A DNA stretch of 64,000 nucleotides from Hexactinellida sp. DTS-2022 (GCA_028753945.1 JAPNXP010000016.1:434001-498000), one strand, 5' to 3'. Shown: positions 21,619-33,395, counted from the first letter of the stretch. Numbers and translations: made by a program. The notes: a model not told the origin generated them from the letters alone.

Positions 21619-22680
21619 AGTGCTGTTGTATGACAGTTTTACTACCATGACAGACTTACTACCGCTATTACTACTAGTACCATGGATGTTCTCTATCCAT
21701 GACAGATTTACTACCTTACATGACAGAATTACTACCCTTTGATCTTGACTTGACTATTACTATGCACTTTTAATGGTTTCTTTCTTTCTTTCTTCTACTT
21801 GACTAAATACAAACAGCATGTATTCAATATAGGAAATGGTAATTCATTTATATTATTTATTCTACTCATCGATTTGAGAAAGACACAAATTATAGTCTTG
21901 ATTCAAGAAATTACATTACAATAATGAATATCTCTGAATATTCAAAGCTTGTGAATTTCTTTCCCATGTGATTTTGCCGAGCGATTTATTGAACTCAACA
22001 AAATTCGCGAGACGAAATTTTAAAATGCCAGCCTCAGGCTATCAACTTAGTGAAGTTATTGACAGGATACATTGTCGTACTACAACTTTTTTTTACACAG
22101 ACGGCTTCAGCAATGCAATGATCATTGAGTAGAGGCTGTAGAGCGATACGGTTTTTGTCAGCTAATATATTCTCAGATTCCCAATAGGTTATGTATTGTT
22201 AAATCCATTAAAAGGTCGTATCTCCGATGTTAGAATAATTATCTATACCGTTCACAATGCTATACATATTAATTAACCTAGTAAATAATGAATACGGGGA
22301 AGGCGGATGTGGAAATGTCAATTATATAGATGATTGAGCAAGTCATTAATTAACCTAGTGAATAATGAATACGGGGAAGGCGAATGTGGAAATGTCAATT
22401 ATATAGATGATTGAGCAAGTCAAATTCAATAAAATTTTTAAAAGATACAAGTAAATACTTCCTATATTGAATACATGCTGTTTGTATTTAGTCAAGTAGA
22501 AGAAAGAAAGAAAGAAAGAAACCATTAAAAGTGCATAGTAATACTACTCAAGTCATGATCAAAGGGTAGTAATTCTGTCATGTAAGGTAGTAATTCTGTC
22601 ATGGATAGAGAACATCCATGGTACTAGTAATAGAGGTAGTAAGTCTGTCATGGTAGTAAAACTGTCATACAACAGTGCTT
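21619..22680. mobile_element. Inverted-repeat element with 220-bp arms of TGACAG/TTACTACC units
   Basis: The arms start AGTGCTGTTGTATGACAG and are built of repeated ATGACAG-TTACTACC blocks and a TTTC microsatellite. The arms are nearly identical in inverse. The interior includes a 77-bp tandem duplication. No ORF. Confidence 0.8.
22268..22421 (+). repeat. Two tandem 77-bp copies
   Basis: Units 22268-22344 and 22345-22421 differ at only two or three bases (for example GGCGGATGTGG versus GGCGAATGTGG). Confidence 0.92.
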
Positions 22681-23625
22681 TGGTATATTATTATCTTTCC
22701 GTAGATCATCCACAGAATAGAGTTTTATTAACTAAGAACTGAAATTTCAGGACAGGTGTCTTATGGGTTACAGATGTGCACCTGGGGTCACGATTTTTTA
22801 TTACAAATTTTTGGCCACATTTTTGCACCTGTTTAGTGTTATAAAAAGAACAAATAATAGTGCGAAATATTTAATTTATATGCATTTGATAGAGAATTTA
22901 ATTCTACACCTTTTCACAGTGCACGAATTTTCAAATTGCGCCACTATTGAGTTACTAATTTCCTCTGTTTACTAACACTTCAGTTCAGTTCAATTGAAAG
23001 TGTTAAATCTAATTCTATTGTTTCAACTTGTGATAATTATATTGATTCAATTTGTGAGATCGAGTAGGCTTCTATTTTCGAATTGAAAACCGAGATTTTA
23101 CATTCCATAACAACGACAGATTAATTATGTGGTTATATTTCCTTCAATACTCTTGCACTATTAATATACTGACGCGTGGAGTACGAAATATAAGGAGTGT
23201 ACTAATTTGAGAAAATGGACCATGGACTGGTTAGAAGTTCCAAGTACATTTTGTTTATACCGCTAAAAACAGTCTGATTAAGAACATGTATAAAGTCTGT
23301 TTAATGACTGGACTATGAAATCATCAATCTTTATTAAAATAATTCATGTAAACAAAACTAATGCGAACAAACTAATGTAAGCAAATTAAATATTAAAACA
23401 TGACTTGAAACTAAGATTCTTTAAATTTTTTGAGCTTTCGATTTTGATAGATCTCAAATGTTCTCGCTGTATAGAATTAACATTTCCAAATTTGTTCGCC
23501 AAGATACAATTTGCAGCTACGGAAATGATTTTATGAAGAATTGTCCAGCCTTGTTGATTGCAGGAATTGCAAATATTCCTCCAGTTCTCAAATTGAGTAT
23601 CTTAAACATAAAGCGTTGCCAGTGA
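22681..23625. other. No gene seen
   Basis: AT-rich sequence between the inverted-repeat element and the P-like relic; probably part of the relic's element (non-coding end). Confidence 0.4.
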
Positions 23626-24415
23626 TTAAAATATTACGTGAAGGTCCTGATAAAATCGGAGCATTAAAAGCTTCTCATTCTCAACTGCCACAAAAACTTT
23701 CCATACTACAATGAAAGCATCAATGACAATGTGTGATGGCCATTTGAGACAACCTCGATCAATTAATTGAATAAGCTTGTTTTCATCCTCAAAATCAACA
23801 ATTTCCAGCTCTTTATCTTGTGTTAGCATTGATAAACAAGCTTCACAATGAATTTCTAATATAGGAATGCACAGCATAACCACCTACGAAGGCAATTGAT
23901 TGCAAAAGGGAAGTGTCCAGAGGCATGTTAGGAATGATCTTTAGCACTGAGAGGAATAAGTCTATATTTAGGAACTATCCAGCTGTTCATCAGGTGGTTT
24001 AGAGAATGATTGGAATAATTCTTTTAAGCCAACATATTCGGTATCTTGTTGTTTAACTTAAGCATACTGGATAGTTTGATTCGCCATTCACTCTCAAGTA
24101 TTTGTGAATAAGAGATATGATATTGTGCCCCAGACATCATGCGATACAACCCAAAATGGTGCTCGATTGGGTCATTTTGCAATCTTGATGTGAGCACATA
24201 ATCAAAACCAGAGTCCTGTGTGAGATGATTTACGATTTCTATCAAGGCAAGACATGAGTGAGAAAAACTGGTGAATGTTTGTGGACTTAATTTTCCATGT
24301 TTTCCTTGACGACATCGCCAACAGTCAAGCCAGTTTGCAATTAGCTTGAGAAATGTGAAGCGTACATCATTATGCTCAAGAGGTTTTGAAAATTCATCAT
24401 TAAGTCTAATGTGTT
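23626..24415 (-). pseudogene. P-element/THAP9-like transposase, C-terminal relic
   Basis: On the minus strand, frames read NDVRFTFLKLIANWLDCW, then GKLSPQTFTSF, then YVLTSRLQNDPIEHHFGLYR. After a stop comes AFVGGYAVHSY and, in a shifted frame, CEACLSMLTQDKELEI and RGCLKWPS. The TSRLxxDPIExxFG and GGY...CxxC order is that of the C-terminal part of P-element-type transposases. At least one stop and one frameshift are present, and the N-terminal half is missing, so it is dead. Confidence 0.65.
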
Positions 24416-24590
24416 TGTGCGTGGTGTTAATTGTAATAGTTAATTAATGGAGATAAGTAAATGTAATTGAAATACATTCATGCATAAATAATACACCATA
24501 TGGACATAACCAGTACTAATGCATAATATTATAAAATCCATTTTGATTTGAATGCTAATAGATTATGGCGCTCATTTGCTATAAAAGATA

Positions 24591-24756
24591 CAGTGACTCT
24601 CGTTAATGCGAACACAAGGGGACCTTCGAAATTTGTTCGTATTATCCAGAATTTATATTAACCGGTTAACTTACATGCATTTGTAGAGGTTAGGGGAATT
24701 AAATCTAGTACTTTGTTAACCGATATTTTCCTTTGTTCATATTAACCAGTCTACTG
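24591..24756. mobile_element. Short pogo-like MITE, CAGTGACTCTCG end, TA duplication
   Basis: 166 bp; left end CAGTGACTCTCGTTAATGCG, right end CCAGTCTACTG, TA on both sides. Confidence 0.6.
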
Positions 24757-25647
24757 TATGTATTATCCATGAGAAAATTTATTCGAGGATTCTATAGGGA
24801 ATTCACAAATCATAGGATCTTGACCATGTTTTAATAACGAAAGTGTATAATGTAAATTACATCAAATAAATTTACGTTTGTAACATTAGAAACAAACCAT
24901 GTTAGATTATATTGTAAAATGTAATAAAGATACGTACTAGATAGCTTACAGTCTATATTTTTAGAGCGTGTAAACATGAATAACAACCACCAAACGGATT
25001 AAAATAATAAATATTAAATTAATTAAAAACATTATTTAGAAATTCTTAATTCAATTAATTTTATAATATCAGTAGTAGTACGTATATCGAAAACAACCCA
25101 TAGTATGTATACGTAGGTTATAAAATAATTTTGATATAGATTTTTGGGCAACTAATTAAGGTTATATAACTTATCATAACATATTAATTAAATAATATAA
25201 TTCTGACATTCTATTAAGTTGTCTTTAAGTTAATTAATTAAGAAATTTCAATTTCAGCTATTTGCATTGTATACTAACAAAATAGTGATGTTTAAGAATT
25301 TGCTCTATTTTGAATCGGAATAACATATATTTCGGCCAATAAATTTCTAATAAAAATTTAAGGAACTGGCAAAGGTCATTTTTCATCAAATATTTACCTT
25401 TGCGAAGGCGGAATTATATTGAAAAAGTGTCGGCCATAAGAAACCCCTTTTGAATTTACGACCATTTAAGCGGTCAAAACGAGCATTTTTACTATTTATT
25501 ACCAAAAACAACTAGTAGTTTTCCTTCACTATTAGTAAAGTGGGCAATTTTCTGAATATTTTTTGAAATCTAGGGCCGTGCCAACTGCTTGAGGGCCGTA
25601 GCGCGTAGTTCGACCCACCTCTTTACAAGTGTACTATTACCCGGAGC

Positions 25648-25729
25648 CAGAGGCGTAGCCAGGGTGCGGCAATGCCGCAACTATAATCTACCAGTGCCGC
25701 ACCTTCTTGCAGGCCTAGCTACGCCTCTG
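25648..25729. mobile_element. Tiny hAT-like MITE (82 bp), 8-bp duplication CCCGGAGC
   Basis: Ends are CAGAGGCGTAGCCAGG and CCTAGCTACGCCTCTG. The exact duplication is at 25640-25647 and 25730-25737. Confidence 0.88.
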
Positions 25730-25955
25730 CCCGGAGCTACCCGGACTCCGGGTAGCTCCTCTGGGCGTCTGGACATGCCCGGGTGGGTTACGACGCCCCT
25801 ATGTACATTATTTACGGTATACAACACAACTGTATTCAATCAATTTGACTCAAACTCTCAATCCCAGTTGATCGTTTAATAAGTAACAAGGAACTCACAA
25901 GAGAACAGTTTCTGTAATTAAATCAAATTAAATACGACTCCCTTAACATACATTA

Positions 25956-26543
25956 TTAATCGCTTTGGGAAGATGGGAAGCCAACATTCCAAAAGTTCTC
26001 TGGTGTTGATGGGGGTATCGCATGGTATCTGTGTTTACATGTATCCTTCATATGTTGCATATAATCTCCATACCATTTCCAACATTGTTCACAAGGTTTT
26101 GTCTCCATTTTTGTTCTATCTTGTTTATTACGTGGATTCAATGTTGATTTTTTTTCTAAAATTAATTTTATTCTATCTGATGCATCTGAACATGGAATAG
26201 CTGTTTGTTCTAATGAAATTTTCGGTGAATTTTTTTCATTTATTGCAGACTCATTCACCTCAAAATTAGGATATTCAATTAAATTTTCATCAATTATACA
26301 AATAACTTCAATTTTGTTAGAAATTATTTCTGCAGATTCCACTTTTTTCGATTTAACTCTCTTCAAATTATTATCTTTAGATTGAAATTTCTTTTTTAGC
26401 TTGATAACAACTAATTTCAGCTTTCGCTTATGTGTTTTTAATAATACATTTTCTTGTTCTAAATTTTTCAATTTATTCTCTAATTCAAGTATAGTTGCCT
26501 TTGAATACACCAGTTGTTTCTTCAGATTATCATTTTCAACCAT
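25956..26543 (-). CDS. RBBP8: CtIP/RBBP8-like DNA-end-resection factor (C-terminal exon; 5' end unresolved)
   Basis: The frame encodes about 195 aa from the first Met. Residues 1-60 are a Leu/Lys/Glu-rich coiled coil, and the middle is disordered. The C-terminus has CEQCWKWY, then KHRYHAIPPSTPENFWNVGF and SSQSD, the signature of the Sae2/Ctp1/CtIP C-terminal domain. The TPENFW motif holds the position of the CDK site that activates human CtIP (T847). The family works with MRE11-RAD50-NBS1 to start resection of double-strand breaks. The open frame continues upstream to about 26590 without a Met and ends at a possible acceptor. About 80 bases upstream an ATG (near 26627) opens MNSRIFELIEELHREGI in another frame, which looks like a fitting N-terminus. 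There is therefore either an unrecognised short intron or a one-base frame change. Far shorter than vertebrate CtIP (about 900 aa), nearer to yeast-size members. Confidence 0.8.
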   Translation of the reverse strand: MVENDNLKKQLVYSKATILELENKLKNLEQENVLLKTHKRKLKLVVIKLKKKFQSKDNNLKRVKSKKVESAEIISNKIEVICIIDENLIEYPNFEVNESAINEKNSPKISLEQTAIPCSDASDRIKLILEKKSTLNPRNKQDRTKMETKPCEQCWKWYGDYMQHMKDTCKHRYHAIPPSTPENFWNVGFPSSQSD

Positions 26544-27446
26544 CAACGAGTCATTATTACAACATTGTGTCTCGACTAAATTCCTTCTCTATGTAGCTCT
26601 TCAATAAGTTCAAAAATTCTGGAATTCATTTATGTTCCAAATGCTATTCAAAACATGCCATATATGGTAAATATTCGCCAATTCAAGATATAGACAACAA
26701 TAAATAAAAGGATTTACTTGTATAACAATTTTTCTCAATATAAAAGGAATTACTATGTACAAAGTAACACCTTTTTAAATTTAATTCTGACGCAAGGTGA
26801 ATTTTACATCAAAAGTTAATCCCTGCGAAGTCTGGTTAAATTAAATTAAAGTGTTGGCTAATATATATATTTTGATAGATTTAGAGAAAAAAATCTGATA
26901 AATCAAAATTAATAAACTTTACATACCACTAATTACTGACTACAGTAGACCCCCCGCCAATCAAAACAGCGGTGTTTTGATTTAAAAATTTTATGTTCCG
27001 ATTAGTGAAGTAAACATTTTCTTAAAAGGAAACCTTGATAATCCCAACCAAAGTTATTCAAACCTTTTGAAATCGAAAAAAACATCTACGTAGTGTACGT
27101 ATACTTTAAATACTTGCCTGATATTAGTTATACTTTCATAGTGATTTATCTATATTTCAGATTTTTGCCCTCTTCTATCAAAAATATATTTTTGGTTCTC
27201 CCGTTCGGGTTAGTATTCCGAATATTCACAAATTCCAATAACCCTGGTCCCTGGTTTCAATATAGATCATGCTAAAAACATAATATTCTGTAAATTAATT
27301 AAACGATTACAATTCAAATAAAATGAAACAAAATCATTAATTAACTAAATACACAAAACAATTGTAACTTGTCAGATATAATGTGGGCAGAGATTTAATA
27401 GACTATAACATCTCTCTGCGTCTGTATCAGTGGGGTAGGGGGTAGT

Positions 27447-27662
27447 TTAGAATCGATATTTGAGATAATCTTCATAATTTCCGCCTTGTGATGATGTCGA
27501 AAGACTCGAAACAGAAGTTTGTTTTTTAGCCTGTCTTGGCGAATTGTAACACGCAGTACTTGTTGCTAAAGGTTTTATAAGTCCAAGATAATTCCAATCA
27601 CCAAGTTGAGAAGAATCTTTTTGCGAAATATTATTTGCGTATTTGTATCCAACTGCGTTCAT
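27447..27662 (-). CDS. Small single-exon ORF, 71 aa, unknown function
   Basis: The ORF begins MNAVGYKYANN and ends YEDYLKYRF. It is rich in Ser, Asn, Gln and Tyr and has no signal peptide or membrane segment. What favours a real gene is a TATA box (27702-27711) 40-50 bases upstream on the same strand, a purine-rich context before the ATG, and composition unlike the flanking repeats. Short soluble Tyr/Trp-containing proteins of this size are common among ciliary microtubule inner proteins, but no specific family is recognised. It could also be the last exon of a longer gene, since the frame is open for three codons before the ATG. Confidence 0.4.
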   Translation of the reverse strand: MNAVGYKYANNISQKDSSQLGDWNYLGLIKPLATSTACYNSPRQAKKQTSVSSLSTSSQGGNYEDYLKYRF

Positions 27663-27701
27663 TCTTTCCACTTTTTTAAATAACTTACCGTTATGATGCT
27701 C

Positions 27702-27711
27702 TATTTATATA
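27702..27711 (-). promoter_or_regulatory. TATA box of the small ORF at 27447-27662
   Basis: The minus strand reads TATATAAATA, placed so that a start about 30 bases downstream would leave a 5' leader of roughly 10-20 bases before the ATG at 27662. A motif call only. Confidence 0.4.
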
Positions 27712-27719
27712 TGAATTAT

Positions 27720-29330
27720 TGGCTAATCACTAGTGCGCGATTCATGTAAATCTACAACATTAAATCTACTTACATGTATAACATCAGAAATAATTGAAAG
27801 GAAGTACAAATTGATAAATACAGCGGTCGCGCTAGTACGCCGTCACTAGTGTTTAGTAAGAACTTCCACTATAGGGTCACACACAAAGGGGCCGTTCAAA
27901 CGTTACGTAGCGCAAATTCCAGGAGAATTAGACACCCCCTACCTATGTCGTTTTTGTTTTTTTTAAACAATTTTGTAATACAAAAGATGGTCTGCACACA
28001 TTGCCCAATGAGAATTCTTACTATTAAATCAAGCTCCGTTGAATATGCCTATGTTTTTATGTTTTTATGATAGTATATGAGGCTCAGCCCCCCCTGCAAT
28101 TCTCATAGCCCCGCCCACTATCACTTTCTGGCTACAGGCCTGTAATGAGTAATGGTTAATTAATAATTAATTAAAATGCTCTACTTATTATATATTGCCT
28201 AGTATTGAATTTCCAATCTACGTATACATAATATATATTCATATTCATATAATGAATATGCTATAATCTCTCGTTACTCCCGTTATACGGTAAGCTTTAC
28301 TCTCGTTATAACGAAGTGCTTGAGACCTGTAAATTCCTTCGTTATATCCCGATATTAGTAATAAGCGTATAATAATTAATGCATTTAGTGCTCTGGGGAA
28401 AATTTTCCATTTCGTTATATCCGACTTCGTTATAACGGGAGTTCACTGTACGTGGTTATAGAAACCAGAGTTCAGGAATAAATTAGGTTAAATTGCTCGT
28501 TTTCAGCAATTATGAGTATGCAAGCTGCTCGTTCGAGCTACGCGCGTTCTTACAACTTGCACTCAGGCCTGCGGCCCTCGCTTGTATTTAATTAAAGCAT
28601 ATGCCTTTTCAAATGTTATGCCAGTTGTATTTAAATATTGTGGAATGTAACGAAACTTTAACAAAAATTATACATCCTCTTTCCTTACGGCACGTTTTTT
28701 CCATTTTGTAAATAAAAAGTATGGTCTGTCACATTCGCAATCCTTCTCCTCCTTCGTTCGAAGGCCTCATACACAGATTGGTTATGTTATGGGAAATCAT
28801 ATAGGAATTATTCTAACTGGCCGCTATGTACAAATGACCGTTGAATAGAGTGACATTTTGCAGATTCTACTATACAGCATATATGTAGCAGAGCAGGAAA
28901 TCCCAACCTCTCAGTTGTGGCCCCTAAGCAGTATATTATATCTGTGGACCCCAACTTTAGGTTTAAATAAGGACAAAGTAAATTATATTTATAAAATACT
29001 AACCCAGTACCCGCCGGAATATTTGTGCTAACTCAAACAGACAATCTTATATATTAGAGAGCTTGTCCGTGATATGATACAGAATCAAAATTTGTAAATT
29101 AGCGAATATTAATATTTAAGGAACTGTACAACTCCTTGAACCAATATGGGAAACAGTTATGTATTGATTGATACTACAATGTAATTGGATATCAAAAAGT
29201 GGCGCAAACAGGGGGGGGACCCGGGGGGCGCCCGCGCCCCATAAAAAGTTGAAGGGGGACAATATTAATGGTGCGGGTGTTACCGTGCGCTCAGGATAAA
29301 AAATAAAATGTTCAATATAATTTAGGATAG
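27720..29330. other. No gene seen; repeats only
   Basis: Contains a pogo-like copy about 28265-28450 (GTTATAACGGGAGTTCACTG) and GC-rich low-complexity sequence near 29210-29250. Confidence 0.4.
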
Positions 29331-29345
29331 TAAATAACGTATAAT

Positions 29346-29656
29346 CAGGGATGGAAACAGCCAAGCTGTTAACAGCTAGATGCTGACCAATGCAATAATT
29401 GAAATATTATTATATAATCATTTAGTTTCAAATTTCACTGTTATGTAAAAACGATATACAATTCGAGTTTAAACATTTTTGAGTATAACTTTCTTTGCTT
29501 GTCCCTTTTCCTTAATTTTACTGATATAATTATTGAATTTGAACAGCTTGAATTGGCTGTTAACAGCTCTCATTAGCTGTTAACAGCTTAAAGGCGACTT
29601 TAGCTGTTAACAGCAAACAGCCAAAATGGCTGTTAACAGCAGATTCACCACCCCTG
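29346..29656. mobile_element. hAT-like MITE of AGCTGTTAACAGCT repeats, 8-bp duplication CGTATAAT
   Basis: Ends are CAGGGATGG and CCACCCCTG. The duplication is at 29338-29345 and 29657-29664. The palindromic GCTGTTAACAGC is repeated several times near both ends. Confidence 0.88.
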
Positions 29657-30315
29657 CGTATAATCCATTCAAAAAATGTCATTTGTTGCAATCAATTTTT
29701 TCAGGGGGGGCAAGCCCCCCAGACCCCCAAAAAGTCGCTCGCTACACTCTCTCCGCGCTCCCCCCCCCAACTTTAACCTTAGACTTGTAAAACTTTGCAG
29801 CTATGATATCAAATTAGACACAATGTAAACTTACAAATATGTATGGCTAGACAGAGGGAACACAAATAACTGATTGGATGAATGAGCTTCCTCTCGACCA
29901 ATTAAATTAGTCTCAGATAGACATTCTATTATGCACACTTAATAATTGATACCGACACTAATATCCTTTTATAGTAATTGAAATCTAGCTGCTAATCCAT
30001 ACTGGAAAACCCTCGAATTTAATTGGCTAAAGTTTTCTTACCTTTTCGAATGGAAGATGTGAATGTTTTTCTTAGATATTAAAACATGTTTCTAGATACA
30101 GTATTACCTACTCCCCTGCCAAATTTCAAGTTTGTAGCTCTTACCAGTTCCTCAATCAATTCTGAACATACAAAAAATATCTTTGTGATTTAATCAGGGA
30201 ATGAAAGGTTCACGAACGAACTAATTGAACTTAAACTGAACTAACTGAACGCAGGGCTTTTAAGGGATTCACGGTGAATGAACGCCAACCGTTTCCGAAC
30301 GGCAATTGAACGAAC

Positions 30316-30552
30316 CAGGCCTTCATCTGGGTGCGCGGAGCGCACCCAGGGGTGCGTGATTTTAAGAAAAATTGCTGGAAGGGTGCGTGAAATTGGAATT
30401 ATTTTGGGTGCGAAGTGCGCACCCAGAGTATTTTAATACTAATTTTGGTCATTTTTTTGATAAATGTCCTATTTTTGGTAAATTTGGGTGCGCGATTGTA
30501 AAATGAACATCACTTTGGGTGCGCGGATCTCTTAGGGCTAGATGAAGGCCTG
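30316..30552. mobile_element. hAT-like MITE, 8-bp duplication GAACGAAC
   Basis: Ends are CAGGCCTTCATC and GATGAAGGCCTG. The duplication is at 30308-30315 and 30553-30560. The interior has GGGTGCGCGGAG repeats. Confidence 0.88.
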
Positions 30553-31333
30553 GAACGAACTGAATTGAAGGAACTAAACTGAATAAAGATAAAATTTAAT
30601 TATAGATCCATTAAATATAATAGGTGACTGCAAAAGTGCTAATTCCGGGCATCCCTAGTGGACTCATGTCTCTTAGCTTAGATTATAGCTTCTTAACCTT
30701 AACTTCTATCAGAGGCGGATCCAGGGGGGGCCCAGGGGGCCTGGGACCTCCCTTCGAAACTGAAATTGAATGAAATTTAGGCTGAAATTGACAAAATAAT
30801 TAAGAAACTTCAGCCTCAAGTTTGAATTATGGCTCCTTGTAAAGAAATTAGCGTTTAAAATTACTTCTGAGTGTATATAACTAAAACTAAAACAGGGGGT
30901 TACCCCCCAGACCCCCTTATAAGTTGCTCGCTACGCTCGCATTATTTCTTGAGTCCCCCCTTTTCAACATGTCTGGATCCGCGACTGTCTATAACAGCTT
31001 GGAGGCAGTGATGTGCTCCGTTACTAGTAACGGTAACGGGCATCGCCGAGTAACGGTAACGGAAAAAAGTAACGCTAACGGACATCCGTTACTTTTAACT
31101 AATTACCGTTATCTTTAATTAATAGTTACTCTTACAATTACATTACCGTAACACAGTAACCGTTACTACGTTAAGTTAACTATTTCATTGGAAAATGCCA
31201 ATGATTTATGTGGATGTACTTCTAACTCTACATCTTTCCAATAAATTTTTTACTAAACAATAGTTTAGGTTTTCATTGTGAGATTAATTTTTATCAGTTA
31301 TGTTTTCTTCTATTAGTCTAAGTATATCTTATT

Positions 31334-31405
31334 AAATGAGATATCTTATATGTTCTAAATGAGATATCTTATATGTAGACCAAATGAGATATCTTATATG
31401 TAGAC
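31334..31405 (+). repeat. Three tandem AAATGAGATATCTTATATGT units
   Basis: The units directly precede a small inverted-repeat block (GTAGACCGTCTAGAAATAGAC and inverse, about 31397-31557). Confidence 0.75.
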
Positions 31406-31783
31406 CGTCTAGAAATAGACCAGGTTTTATTCCCTATACATTAGTATTACCCATAAAAAGCAGGGCAAGTAGTCTACAGAATTTATAGACGGTCTACAAA
31501 TTTTTGGCTTATTTGTATGGGCTTTTATAGACCGTCTATTTCTAGACGGTCTACATATAAGGATGCTCTTATTAAATATCACAGAAAAATGTGATCTGTT
31601 ACGCCAAAACTGGTCTGGCCGAGTCACCAAAAGTGGTCCCCATTTGCCAAATTTCGTCCCGTTCCGGACCAGTTTTGGCAGCCGAAGTTGGTCCGGCCTA
31701 ACTAATTTAGCTGCCAAAGCTATTCAGGGACCAATTTTGGCCGGCCAAAACTGGTCCGGGTTGGAAAAAAAATGGGCCTGGAT

Positions 31784-31982
31784 CAGTGGCGTAACTAGGA
31801 TTTTTGAACTGGGGGGGCAAAGGGGGAGCAAGACAAAATCCTGGGGGCTCTGGGTGGGTCGGTCGGATGGAATAGTAAAATTGGCTAAGTGTATATCCTA
31901 AGTGAGGGGGCAATCTAAAAAACAGGGGGCGGCGGTCGCCCCCCCTTGCCCCCCCCCCCCCCCCCCCCTGGATACGCCACTG
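31784..31982. mobile_element. hAT-like MITE, 8-bp duplication GCCTGGAT, with long poly-C
   Basis: Ends are CAGTGGCGTAACTAGG and CTGGATACGCCACTG. The duplication is at 31776-31783 and 31983-31990. A run of more than 20 C lies just inside the right end. Confidence 0.88.
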
Positions 31983-32254
31983 GCCTGGATGTCTATTATT
32001 TAATGAATTACTGGTGATATAAAATATTAATTGAATAAATAGTGCACGCTTCGCCGTGAAATTTAAAGTTTGGGCCGGATTTCTTCAAGATAATGTATTT
32101 ATAGTGACGAGCAATCAATCACAGATGATTTCTGTAGTATCGGGGCCGGGATAGTGTTGTGATGGAGACACACCCCGGCAGGAGGCACGAGTGTCGTGAT
32201 GGAGACACCGTGGCAATAAGGAAGCGTGACCACCCACAGGCGTGAGTGGAGTCA

Positions 32255-32306
32255 TGGGGTCGAGGGTCACCCTCCTGATGAGTTCCTGTAATGGAACGAA
32301 ACCCCA
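32255..32306 (+). ncRNA. Hammerhead ribozyme (type III arrangement)
   Basis: All core positions are present in order. Stem III 5' strand TGGGG (32255-32259) is followed by cleavage triplet GTC (ending 32261). Stem I is GAGGG-TCA-CCCTC (32262-32274), then core CTGATGA (32275-32281). Stem II is GTTCC-TGTAAT-GGAAC (32282-32297), then core GAAA (32298-32301) and stem III 3' strand CCCCA (32302-32306). Every stem is fully paired, with the 10.1-11.1 G-C and the 15.1-16.1 A-U pairs. Self-cleavage is predicted after C32261. In animals such motifs belong to small retroelements (SINE-like repeats, Penelope-like elements, retrozymes). The surrounding 32110-32345 unit, GC-richer than its neighbours and containing a doubled GTGATGGAGACAC motif, may be such an element. 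Confidence 0.88.
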
Positions 32307-33395
32307 CTAGTAGGTTATACGCTACTAGTCTACAGTTGCCCATCGTCGTAGTCTCCGTTACTACAATTTCATAGTTAAGTTCTTACTAAGCTAGTTATAC
32401 AAAAAGATTGAAATGCTCACGTCCCTAAAGGCATTTGATTGGTTCATGAAAATATTGTCATAACCTTTCACACGTCATGAATCTTTAGGATCTGATAATT
32501 TTTCGTCCAGGCTCTCGACCATTGCGCGACGTTAGGTATTTTTTTAACTTTTACGACCACTGGTTCATATCTACGTCCTGTGCTACAGTTATCAGTCCTG
32601 CTTAGAAGTATAGATATCTATATTAGTAAACTCGATTGGTGTGTGTGTGTTTGTTTGTTTGTTTGTTTGTTTGTCCGGATTGTATTAAAGTGATGGAGGA
32701 ATAGAACCGCATTTATATATGCAGGGGCGTAGGAACCTATTACCGATTGGTCCGGCGGGTTTCTCCATTTCGTGCTTGGAGAACATGAAACATATAAAAA
32801 TGAATTTCGGATGCATGATATGTACTAAGTATAAATATTTATGCGCCATTACTACTATTAGCCTGGTGAAATGAAGACAATTATTCAACTGTTAATTAAT
32901 CAAATGCAAATCTTAGAAAATACGTAGTAATCAACACTAATATAATATTACAAAAATATGGAGATTAACCATTATTATATTATCAAAATGAATTTAAATA
33001 CTATCCGACTAAACATCATAGTTTTTGTAAAAATTCATCATGAAATTATTGGTCCGGCTTGCGCCGGGCCTGGCGGACCTACTCCTACGCCCCTGATATG
33101 GGATATAAACTAATTTCAAAATGTTATAATAGGTAAACAGTATGCTGAACACGAATTTCGCAATTATAAATTTATGAGAATGCTTATATGCTGAGCTTTG
33201 TAGAGTTCAGATTTTTTTCCCATACTAAAAGCCCAGGCTTACTTTCTAAAGGTAATTTTCAAAGCTTGGGGAAAACTGACCTTTCTCAGTGCCTGAATAC
33301 ACATACTGAAAAACTGAACTCTACTAGAGCTGAGCCATAGCATTCTATACATAAGGCAATGGTACGCACTCAAATTTCTGGACCAGGATTAACTA

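Noticed and set aside
25589-25879. 96-codon plus-strand ORF
   Set aside because: It runs through the 82-bp hAT MITE and GC-rich flank; no protein-like pattern or conserved motif.
32119-32343. 74-codon minus-strand ORF over the hammerhead unit
   Set aside because: Opposite strand to the ribozyme, no protein features; explained by the higher GC content of the unit.
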